Assembly (NCBI GenBank): GCA_029550685.1
Contig: JAKPGY010000236.1
Coordinates: forward strand, 1-36,194
Direction of reading: 5' to 3'
DNA from: Bacillota bacterium
GTDB taxonomy: Bacteria > Bacillota > Syntrophomonadia > Syntrophomonadales > Syntrophomonadaceae
Length of the DNA stretch: 36,194 bases
The notes under the pieces were generated by a model. The model was not told the DNA's origin. It did not search any database and worked only from the letters and a program-made list of their open reading frames with translations. Positions within the stretch are counted from its first letter, which is position 1. The number at the start of each line of letters is the position of its first letter. The translations under genes and the position numbers were made by a program. Of the stretch, positions 15,529-22,057 are shown one piece after another.

Positions 15529-15560
15529 GGAGCTATGGCTGATAGGCTGTAGCTCCTTTT
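15529..15560. terminator. Terminator between convergent operon 1 and activator gene
   Basis: GGAGCTA (15529-15535) pairs with TAGCTCC (15550-15556), followed by TTTTGTGTTT on the plus strand. It stands between the racemase stop and the activator stop. Confidence 0.65.
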
Positions 15561-15567
15561 GTGTTTA

Positions 15568-16956
15568 TTAAATATCTAGATTATATTTTTTAGTTTTCCG
15601 GTAAAGCGAGGATAGATTGATATTAAGGTATTTGGCAGCCTGTATCTTGTCCCCCTTGGTATCTCGCAATACCTGCAGGATAACCTTTTTTTCAAATTCA
15701 CTGACTAAGGTCTTTAGGTCCTTAATTTCCCTGGAATCATCTTCTGCCTCTTCATCCCATTGCGGGCTATCCTGGACAGGAGAAAATGACAGGTGCCGTG
15801 GCATTAGCACTGACATATCTTCCAAATCAGCCAGTATCATACCTCTTTCAATTACGTTTTCCAATTCCCTAACATTACCGGGCCAGGAATGCTGCATAAG
15901 TAACTCCATAGCTTGATCAGATATTTGTTCAATGGATAGGCACAGTTTTTGGTTTATATTTGCCATAAAGTGTTGAACCAGAAGTGGAATATCGCCTTTG
16001 CGCAACCGCAGCGGGGGGACTTCGATACGGATAACGTTGAGTCTATAGTAAAGATCTTCCCGGAATTTATCCTCATGCATCATTTTCTCCAGGTTGCGAT
16101 TGGTAGCAGCTATAATGCGAACGTTTACACGTATGGGACGATTGGATCCCAGTCTTTCCAACTCTCGCTCCTGTAAAAAAATCAGCAGCTTACTTTGCAT
16201 TGATAGGGGCAGTTCCCCGATTTCATCGAGAAAGACTGTGCCGTTATGAGCCAGTTCCAGTTTACCGGCTTTGCCACCCCGGCGTGCCCCAGTGTAAGCA
16301 CCTTCTTCATACCCAAATAACTCCGACTCCATGAGATTATGAGGAATACTGGCGCAGTTTACGCGCACAAAGGGGAAGGCACGGCGATTGCTGCCTTCAT
16401 GTATTGCCTGAGCAAACAGTTCTTTTCCGGTACCACTTTCGCCGGTGATCAGAACGGTTACATTGTCATGATAAGCTATATTTTGGGCAACGCATTTGAG
16501 ATTAACAAATCCAGGGTCTTTGCCAATCAAGGAATCAAAACTGTAACGGGTTTTAAATCCCTCTTGATAGGGTTCTTTATTACTGATAATGCCGTTTAGC
16601 ACTTGATTTCGCAGTTTTTGATCCCAAATATCAAGAAATATACTGTAAGCAAAGGCTCCGATTATTTCGTCATTTTCAAATAGGGGAACCGAACAGGCCA
16701 CTCCTTGACGCCCGTGGATGCTCCAATTGTAGGCTAGATGAGGGCGGCCGGTTTCAATAGCTTTCATAGTTCGGGAATAAGGAGTTATTTTTCTGATGTC
16801 TTGACCGATTACCTCGTCTATTGGCAGCTGCAGTGCTTTGAGATAGGTATCGTTTATGAAACGTATAATGCCGTCACGATCAACAATTATAGCGGCAATA
16901 TGAGGATTTTTCTCAATGATATCGGTTATTACCCGTTCAATATTCACATGGATCAC
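15568..16956 (-). CDS. Sigma-54-dependent transcriptional activator (PAS, AAA+, Fis-type HTH)
   Basis: Residues 1-110 are a PAS domain (IIVDRDGIIRFINDTYLKAL). The AAA+ domain has Walker A GESGTGKE at 172-179, the sigma-54 contact loop GAYTGA at 219-224 (a GAFTGA variant), and Walker B TVFLDEIGELP near 240-250. A Fis-type HTH ends the protein (GDKIQAAKYLNINLSSLYRK). There is no receiver domain, so it is ligand-controlled through PAS rather than phosphorylated, like BkdR/PrdR-type regulators. The start is GTG 16956, or GTG 16947 if AGAGGTG serves as the RBS. It lies between two sigma-54 promoters: operon 1 converges on it and operon 2 diverges from it. It most likely activates both in response to an acid or acyl-CoA. 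Confidence 0.9.
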   Translation of the reverse strand: MIHVNIERVITDIIEKNPHIAAIIVDRDGIIRFINDTYLKALQLPIDEVIGQDIRKITPYSRTMKAIETGRPHLAYNWSIHGRQGVACSVPLFENDEIIGAFAYSIFLDIWDQKLRNQVLNGIISNKEPYQEGFKTRYSFDSLIGKDPGFVNLKCVAQNIAYHDNVTVLITGESGTGKELFAQAIHEGSNRRAFPFVRVNCASIPHNLMESELFGYEEGAYTGARRGGKAGKLELAHNGTVFLDEIGELPLSMQSKLLIFLQERELERLGSNRPIRVNVRIIAATNRNLEKMMHEDKFREDLYYRLNVIRIEVPPLRLRKGDIPLLVQHFMANINQKLCLSIEQISDQAMELLMQHSWPGNVRELENVIERGMILADLEDMSVLMPRHLSFSPVQDSPQWDEEAEDDSREIKDLKTLVSEFEKKVILQVLRDTKGDKIQAAKYLNINLSSLYRKTKKYNLDI

Positions 16957-17018
16957 CTCTCCCCTTTCCTCAAGTTTAGAAATTGTTATTTATTAGCTTA
17001 TTAGTAATATACTCTGAA

Positions 17019-17190
17019 TTTGCACAGGTGAGAATTCCATGATAAGGGAAAATTGGCACAAACTAGTATAAAATCCATTCTCATTTCCTGCAAACTGTTC
17101 CTCAGTAATGCAAAAGTCTAAAACTGCAATAATTCTTCAGCTTTATCAGGTATTGGCCAGGTGAATAGCATAATGATTTGCTATTTTGCA
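17019..17190. promoter_or_regulatory. Candidate upstream activating sequences of operon 2
   Basis: Four TGCAAA/TTTGCA hexamers: 17019-17024, 17089-17094, 17109-17114 and 17185-17190, about 50-225 bases upstream of the sigma-54 promoter. AATGCAAAA (17107-17115) and TTTTGCATT (17184-17192) are exact inverted copies. The cluster lies in the 463-base divergent region and could bind the adjacent activator. The region 16957-17419 holds no other gene apart from a short leader ORF. Confidence 0.4.
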
Positions 17191-17241
17191 TTTCTACTGA
17201 AATAAAATCCGGCTCAAGCCCCGAAATTAAAGGCTTTCAGT

Positions 17242-17258
17242 CTGGCATGAGAATTGCA
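17242..17258 (+). promoter_or_regulatory. Sigma-54 (-24/-12) promoter for operon 2
   Basis: CTGGCATGAGAATTGCA matches YTGGCAC-N5-TTGCW with one change (T for C). GG and GC are exactly 10 bases apart. It lies 162 bases before the thiolase start. Confidence 0.85.
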
Positions 17259-17323
17259 CTCTGCCAGGCTGAAATCTCATTTTCAGTAATAGAAAAAAGT
17301 GAATGTGATAGGAGGTAAGTTGA

Positions 17324-17359
17324 GTGAATCTGAGGGAGTTGTATAAAAGCTCACCCTGA
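17324..17359 (+). other. Possible 11-codon leader ORF
   Basis: GTG 17324 encodes MNLRELYKSSP and is preceded by GGAGGTAAGT (17311-17320), one of the stronger Shine-Dalgarno sequences nearby. It lies in the untranslated leader between the sigma-54 promoter and the thiolase gene, which has its own RBS at about 17406-17413. A TTG at 17320 in another frame gives eight codons. A translated leader is possible but unproven. Confidence 0.3.
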
Positions 17360-17419
17360 TTTTAGGGCCAACTGACTTTTCAAGGGAAAAAGGTCCACTT
17401 TATTTAGGGAGGAGATGTA

Positions 17420-18598
17420 ATGGCAAGCAAGGTAGTGATTGTCAGTGCGGTCCGTACAGCAGTAGGAACTTTCGGAGGCAGCCTGAACGGGTTCCCGATT
17501 CATCAACTGGGAGCAGCGGTTATTGCCGAAGCTGTTAAACGGGCGGGTATAAAGGCTGATCAGGTGGAGGAGGTTATTTTCGGCAATGTAAATCCTCCTG
17601 CTATCTGTCTCAATGTCAGTAGGGAAGCCAGTTTGCGAGCGGGTATACCTGTGCAAGTACCGGCCTTTACGGTCAACAGGCAATGCGGATCAAGTTTGCA
17701 GGCCATCAACTTGGGGGCTATGATGATCATGGCTGGGGAAGCCAGTATTGTAGTAACCGGCGGTGTGGAAAACATGAGTAATTATCCATACTCACTTTAT
17801 AATGCCCGCTGGGGATTACGATTTGGAGATGCTCAGCTGATTGATGACGCCGCCGCCACCCTGCGTGATCATGAAACTGGTCTAACCTCAGGAGGGGCGG
17901 CTGAACTGCTGGCTGAGAAGTACAATATCAGCCGGGAAGAACAGGATCAATTTGCACTGGAAAGTCAGTATAAAGCACAAAAAGCTATAGAAATGGGAGT
18001 TTTTAAAGACGAGATAGTTCCACTTGAGCTGAAAAACCGAAAAGGGGTACGCATCTTTGATACTGATGAACACCCTAAGCCAAATACCACGCTGGAAAAC
18101 CTGAGCCGTCTGCCGGCAGTGTTCAAGAAAAATGGTACTGTTACTGCCGGTAATTCCTGCGGTATGAATGATGGCGCCTCAGCACTGGTATTGATGAGTG
18201 AAGAAAAAGCCCGGAAATTGGGAATTAAACCTATGGCTAGAATTATAAGCTTTGCGGTAGGTGGAGTGGAGCCTGCCTATTTCGGTGAAGCACCGGTTTT
18301 GGGGGTCAATTTAGCTTTGAAAAAGGCTGGTTTAACCCTTGATGAAATTGATCTTATCGAGTGCAACGAAGCCTTTGCTGCCCAGACCCTAGCGGTGGAG
18401 CGAGGTTTACGCTGGGACAGAAACCGTCTGAATGTAAACGGTGGAGCAATTGCTTTAGGACACCCCTTAGGGGCAACCGGCGGGCGGCTGATGACCACGC
18501 TGGTTTACGAAATGCAGAGACGGGGTAGCTGCTATGGATTGGCAACTGCTTGTACCGGGGGAGGTATGGGCATCGCCACTATTGTAGGGAGGGATTAA
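17420..18598 (+). CDS. Acetyl-CoA acetyltransferase (thiolase II)
   Basis: Classical biosynthetic/degradative thiolase of 392 residues with all catalytic residues at the textbook positions: C89 (NRQCGSSLQ), H348 ([14 protein letters not shown]) and C378 ([10 protein letters not shown]). It condenses two acetyl-CoA to acetoacetyl-CoA or runs in reverse to finish beta-oxidation of short acyl chains. First gene of operon 2 behind the sigma-54 promoter, RBS GGGAGGAG, and one base upstream of the CoA-transferase gene. The pairing with a CoA-transferase and a sigma-54 activator recalls the ato system of enteric bacteria, which degrades acetoacetate and short-chain fatty acids. The thiolase in operon 1 is of a different family and probably handles a different acyl-CoA. 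Confidence 0.93.
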   Translation: MASKVVIVSAVRTAVGTFGGSLNGFPIHQLGAAVIAEAVKRAGIKADQVEEVIFGNVNPPAICLNVSREASLRAGIPVQVPAFTVNRQCGSSLQAINLGAMMIMAGEASIVVTGGVENMSNYPYSLYNARWGLRFGDAQLIDDAAATLRDHETGLTSGGAAELLAEKYNISREEQDQFALESQYKAQKAIEMGVFKDEIVPLELKNRKGVRIFDTDEHPKPNTTLENLSRLPAVFKKNGTVTAGNSCGMNDGASALVLMSEEKARKLGIKPMARIISFAVGGVEPAYFGEAPVLGVNLALKKAGLTLDEIDLIECNEAFAAQTLAVERGLRWDRNRLNVNGGAIALGHPLGATGGRLMTTLVYEMQRRGSCYGLATACTGGGMGIATIVGRD

Positions 18599-18599
18599 G

Positions 18600-19892
18600 G
18601 TGGATTATAAAGAGCAATATCGCCAAAAACTCATGCCTGCAGATGAGGCTGTTAAATTGATCCCCAATCATTCAATTGTGCTGACTAATGTAGCAGTAGG
18701 CCATCCGGTTGCCCTGGTAAATGCTCTGGTGCGACGCCAGGATGAAATTCAGGATGTACAACTGTTTTACGTTGTCGACCTTTATGATACAGATATTAAA
18801 AACATTCATCCTGAGTCAGGGCTGAAGGTGGATTTGGGATATCCGGTTATTCACCGTCGTGATGTACAGGAAGGCAAGTTTTATTACAGTCCGGTGAGGT
18901 TTTGTGATGCCGCCAGGATTTTCCGGGAAAGAAAAGTAGCAACTACCATGCACCTGGTAGCTCCAATGGATGAACATGGTTATTTCTGCATGGGAGTGGG
19001 TGCTGATTATGGTTTGGCGGCTATGCGAATGGCTGAAAAAGTCCTGGTGCAGGTAAGCAGTACTGTTCCCCGCAGTCATGGAGAAAATTTTGTGCATATA
19101 TCGCAGGTGGATGCCATAGTTGAAGCTGAGCAGCAACTATTTCAATTGCCTGATATTCCCCCTAATGCCAATGAAGAAATAATCGGTCAGTATTGTGCAG
19201 AATTTGTTCCCGACGGGGCTACTATCCAGTTGGGAATCGGGGGAATCCCTAATGCTGCTGCTACTGCACTAATAGATAAGAAGGATCTGGGTGTACACTC
19301 GGAAATGGCCTGTGATACCATGCGCATATTGTGGGAACAGGGAGTAATAACTAACCGGAAAAAAACATTGCTGCCGGATCGCTGTGTTTTTACTTTTGCG
19401 ATGGGCTCACAGAAGTTGTATGACTGGATCAATGACAACCGGGGCATTGAGTTCCGGGGGGTAGAGTGGGTCAACGATCCATACGTGATCGGACTGAACG
19501 ATAACATGATTTCTATAAATGGGGCTTTAGAAGTTGATCTAACTGGGCAAGTATGTTCCGAATCTATTGGTCATCTCCAGTATACCCATCCCGGTGGTCA
19601 ACTGGACTTTGTGAATGGAGCTTATAGGTCTAAAAACGGGCGTTCCCTTATAGCCTTTGAATCATTGGCCAACACCCCAGAGGGTCCGGTTTCGCGAATT
19701 ACCTGGCAGTTGAAACCAGGAGCAATTGTCACTACTCCCCGGCATGATGTGGACTGTGTGGTAACCGAATATGGGGTGGCGCGCTTGAAAGGCCAGTCGA
19801 TAAGGGAACGGGCTAAACGCCTAATTGCTATTGCCCATCCTGATTATCGGGATGAGCTGACTTTTTATGCCCGTAAACTGCACTTGTTGTAA
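18600..19892 (+). CDS. Acetyl-CoA hydrolase/transferase family CoA-transferase (4-hydroxybutyrate/butyryl-CoA:acetate type)
   Basis: A 430-residue family I CoA-transferase fused as a single chain, like 4-hydroxybutyrate CoA-transferase and butyryl-CoA:acetate CoA-transferase. The catalytic glutamate is E235 in GVHSEM; the motifs QLGIGGIPNAAATAL and HPGGQLDFVNGA are conserved. It moves CoA between acetyl-CoA and a short or branched carboxylate, activating substrate without ATP. The start is GTG 18600, one base after the thiolase stop with GGGAGG upstream, so translation is probably coupled. In a syntroph it would activate the acid for the oxidation genes of operon 1. The exact acid cannot be read from sequence. 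Confidence 0.87.
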   Translation: MDYKEQYRQKLMPADEAVKLIPNHSIVLTNVAVGHPVALVNALVRRQDEIQDVQLFYVVDLYDTDIKNIHPESGLKVDLGYPVIHRRDVQEGKFYYSPVRFCDAARIFRERKVATTMHLVAPMDEHGYFCMGVGADYGLAAMRMAEKVLVQVSSTVPRSHGENFVHISQVDAIVEAEQQLFQLPDIPPNANEEIIGQYCAEFVPDGATIQLGIGGIPNAAATALIDKKDLGVHSEMACDTMRILWEQGVITNRKKTLLPDRCVFTFAMGSQKLYDWINDNRGIEFRGVEWVNDPYVIGLNDNMISINGALEVDLTGQVCSESIGHLQYTHPGGQLDFVNGAYRSKNGRSLIAFESLANTPEGPVSRITWQLKPGAIVTTPRHDVDCVVTEYGVARLKGQSIRERAKRLIAIAHPDYRDELTFYARKLHLL

Positions 19893-20149
19893 AGCGCCGG
19901 GAAAAGGTGCCGGTGGCTTAACCAATATGATTCAGCATGAAATAGATTTGGACTAGTACTTAAAAGGGGAAGAACAGGGGGGGATTTTTCCTAGAGTATG
20001 CTGGTCAACAATCTAGCCTCAAAGCCAGTACTGATTGCCGGCAATAAAGAACAGCAGGAGTAGTGGTTCTCCAGGGCCGGTAATGAAGGCAAGCTTCAGG
20101 TTTTCTGTTTGACAGAGCCAGTTGCCGGGCTGATGTGTCCAATATAGAT
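19893..20149. other. Non-coding stretch after operon 2
   Basis: Nothing protein-like with an RBS was found. An imperfect GC-rich dyad just after the stop (AGCGCCGG ... CCGGTGGCT, about 19892-19918) may act as a weak terminator. Confidence 0.3.
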
Positions 20150-20177
20150 ATCGGGGATGCAGCCAAGCCTCCCCGAT
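20150..20177. terminator. Hairpin at the end of small minus-strand operon
   Basis: ATCGGGGA (20150-20157) pairs with TCCCCGAT (20170-20177), immediately downstream of the 20180 stop codon on the minus strand. The minus-strand tail has few T residues. Confidence 0.5.
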
Positions 20178-20179
20178 GA

Positions 20180-20413
20180 TTATTGGTCACGCAGCTCATT
20201 AAAAACAAAATCCTGAACATCAGAAGGAAGTTCCTCAAAACCAATAGGCTGTCCCAGCCGGTCTATATCATATTCATCCACGACTATCCAACGGGCAAAA
20301 CCTTCTGCGTCACTGGGATGTTCAGACAATGCCAGGGCGTCACCATCATTAAACAAAACCGTATAACGGTCGCACAGATTTATGTTGTCGTATACACAGC
20401 TGATTTCCTTCAC
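20180..20413 (-). CDS. Small acidic protein of unknown function, 77 aa
   Basis: I do not recognise a family. The protein is acidic (many D and E, for example WIVVDEYDIDRLGQP and ELPSDVQDFVFNEL) with no membrane segment or cysteine cluster beyond C6 and C14. The start is GTG at 20413 with GGTAAGG upstream. It is preceded by a 42-residue gene at 20444-20572 on the same strand, so the two probably share a transcript; a hairpin follows the stop. The regular mix of hydrophobic and acidic residues and the good RBS support a real gene. Confidence 0.6.
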   Translation of the reverse strand: MKEISCVYDNINLCDRYTVLFNDGDALALSEHPSDAEGFARWIVVDEYDIDRLGQPIGFEELPSDVQDFVFNELRDQ

Positions 20414-20443
20414 CTTACCACCCCGTATGGCTTATTTGCGAAT

Positions 20444-20572
20444 TTACTTTTTGGATTTATTTTTCTTATGATTTAGCTGTTTCCGTTTGGCTTCATCTTC
20501 TGCCACCATTTCATCAAGGTTGAGTAAGCCAGCCAGGCCAATCTTATCCACAAAGTTTTTGCCATCAGTCAT
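20444..20572 (-). CDS. Small basic-tailed protein, 42 aa
   Basis: ATG 20572 is preceded by AAAGGGGG at a suitable distance. The protein starts MTDGKNFVDKIGLAGLLNLD, continues with EMVAEDEAKRKQ and ends in a lysine-rich tail (HKKNKSKK). I know no family for it. The amphipathic N-terminal half and basic tail could mean an RNA- or protein-binding micro-protein. It lies 30 bases before the 77-residue gene and is likely co-transcribed with it. Confidence 0.55.
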   Translation of the reverse strand: MTDGKNFVDKIGLAGLLNLDEMVAEDEAKRKQLNHKKNKSKK

Positions 20573-20605
20573 ATAATGACCCCCTTTCTATAGTAATATT
20601 GAACA

Positions 20606-20641
20606 AAAGTCTTATATTTAGTCATGCAACCATAAGACTTT
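20606..20641 (-). terminator. Likely terminator of SRAP gene
   Basis: AAAGTCTTA (20606-20614) and TAAGACTTT (20633-20641) form a 9-bp stem with an 18-base loop, located after the SRAP stop codon and before the two small genes. Confidence 0.45.
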
Positions 20642-20669
20642 AATTACTAAGAAAAAAGTGATGCATTCA

Positions 20670-21341
20670 TCAAACGGGAGTGATTAGAGAAGGATCGTTG
20701 AAGTGAGGACTATTTACCCGGGTGGATACGGGATAAGCCCTCAGGGAAGAGAAGGGGGCAAGACTGCCCAAAAAATGTTGAACCGCTTGGGGATTCCATT
20801 CTTTTGGACCTGTCAACCAGTTATCTTCCTGATCGAAAGGCAGTATCAGGGGCATACGATGGTGTATATGCCTGATAGAAGCCACCGGGGTGGTAGTCAA
20901 AATGCTGAAGGAGTCTATGGCTAATCCTTCTGGGCTTACCCATCTATCCCAAATACCAGCAAAGCTGAAGATGTTTTGCTGGGTAGATATAATGCGCAAG
21001 GGTTGCTTATAGCCATTTACTTTTGCCCATTCATAGTAACCATCGGCAGGAATCAGGCACCGGCGCCGGTGAAAGGGGTTTTTAAATGCTGGTTTCTGGT
21101 CAATAGTCTCTACCCGGGCATTGATTAGCTTATTGCCAATAGACATGTCTTTGGACCAATGGGGTATAAGACCCCAGCGCATCAAAACCAACTGCCGTTG
21201 GCTGCCGGTCTCTATAATTACAGGCAGCTGCTGGGTTGGCGCCGCATTATAAAATGGCTCAAATTCAAATTCTGGACGTTCAGCTCCAAAACGCCAGGCA
21301 ATGCTTCCTGCATCTACAGTAATAGTGTAGCGACCGCACAT
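20670..21341 (-). CDS. yedK: SOS response-associated peptidase (SRAP), YedK/HMCES family
   Basis: A 223-residue SRAP protein. The catalytic set is complete: C2 (MCGRYT), which becomes the N-terminal nucleophile after methionine removal; N32 (FYNAAPTQ); E104 (ADGYYEW); and H160 (HIHHRMP). SRAP proteins crosslink covalently to abasic sites in single-stranded DNA through C2 and shield them from nucleases. The ATG has GAGGTGA nine bases upstream. It is a single gene with its own terminator, and I saw no LexA box in the short promoter region. Family assignment is secure; induction by DNA damage is not shown by the sequence. Confidence 0.93.
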   Translation of the reverse strand: MCGRYTITVDAGSIAWRFGAERPEFEFEPFYNAAPTQQLPVIIETGSQRQLVLMRWGLIPHWSKDMSIGNKLINARVETIDQKPAFKNPFHRRRCLIPADGYYEWAKVNGYKQPLRIISTQQNIFSFAGIWDRWVSPEGLAIDSFSILTTTPVASIRHIHHRMPLILPFDQEDNWLTGPKEWNPQAVQHFLGSLAPFSSLRAYPVSTRVNSPHFNDPSLITPV

Positions 21342-21447
21342 AAAAGGACTTCACCTCACCTGGCTTCATTGTAGCATATATTTAGATCCCGGTATTACTT
21401 GGGCGGGGCACAGGCATACTAAGACAAATAAGTCAGGAGGGAACTAT

Positions 21448-21654
21448 GTGGAACAGAAAGATCAAGTAGTAAATCTGTCACAGCCGGATGGTCATGAACG
21501 GTTTTTTGATTTGAAGACCGGTATGGAAATGAGTCGAGGTGAATTTATTCAAAAGATTGAAGCTGGAGAGTATCCTGGCTATTATGTTATTGCCAAAAAC
21601 GGAGGCGTAATACCCAGCTCCAGCTCCGACGGAGATAACAATAAATTGGATTAG
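21448..21654 (+). CDS. Small DUF3892-like protein, 68 aa
   Basis: GTG 21448 follows CAGGAGGGA; the overlapping ATG at 21446 runs into a stop after seven codons. The core FFDLKTGMEMSRGEFIQKIEAGEYPGYYVIA resembles DUF3892, a small domain of unknown function in which a K-T-G turn is followed by a helix and an I-x-x-G segment. The C-terminal tail is serine- and aspartate-rich. A MITE-like element begins just after the stop codon. The family link is from memory of the motif pattern only. Confidence 0.55.
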   Translation: MEQKDQVVNLSQPDGHERFFDLKTGMEMSRGEFIQKIEAGEYPGYYVIAKNGGVIPSSSSDGDNNKLD

Positions 21655-21659
21655 AAAAA

Positions 21660-21927
21660 GAGATTGCCACGCCTTTACAGGGGTGGGCCTCGCAACATCA
21701 ATTGTGAGCAAAAGCGAACAAGGGGAGTCCTTTAGTTCAATGATAAGTTGGAAACTAATGTGTTATGTATCTCAATAATGGCTTCTGAACTTGTTATTAC
21801 ACTAGCAGTACCAATGGTAGTTTCCTTACTATTAATGTTAAATATTTTTAATGCTTCCCCTGGTGCGGACTAGTGATGTTCGCTGACGCTTACTATTTAT
21901 GTTGAGAGCCGCAGGCGTGGCAATCTC
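21660..21927. mobile_element. MITE-like element with 15-bp terminal inverted repeats
   Basis: Perfect 15-bp inverted repeats (GAGATTGCCACGCCT at 21660-21674 and AGGCGTGGCAATCTC at 21913-21927) bound a 268-bp segment. Related ends occur at 30458-30487 and at 33953-34080 in this window. The right part (TGATGTTCGCTGACGCTTAC and so on, 21874-21920) aligns by eye with 34029-34075. The element contains a short hydrophobic ORF but no transposase, so it would be a non-autonomous or REP-type repeat. The rest of 21928-22057 shows no gene. Confidence 0.6.
21778..21873 (+). other. Possible 31-codon hydrophobic ORF inside the MITE-like element
   Basis: ATG 21778 opens a frame MASELVITLAVPMVVSLLLM followed by LNIFNASPGAD and TAG: one membrane-spanning segment with short polar ends. 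There is no good Shine-Dalgarno; TTG or GTG starts lie upstream in frame. The strongly biased hydrophobic composition is suggestive, but the lack of RBS and the element context argue for caution. Confidence 0.25.
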
Positions 21928-22057
21928 ATATTGAAGATCGCTTGCGATTCAGGGTGACCTTTTGTAGTTACAATTAGCTTACAGTGGTTTAGATCTTTAT
22001 TCTAATCGTTATCAATATTTCGACTCCTAAACAGAGCAAGCGAACTCAAAGCGAAAT

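Noticed and set aside
17053-17068. TTGGCACAAACTAGTA as a third sigma-54 promoter
   Set aside because: The -24 half is perfect but TA stands where the -12 GC must be.
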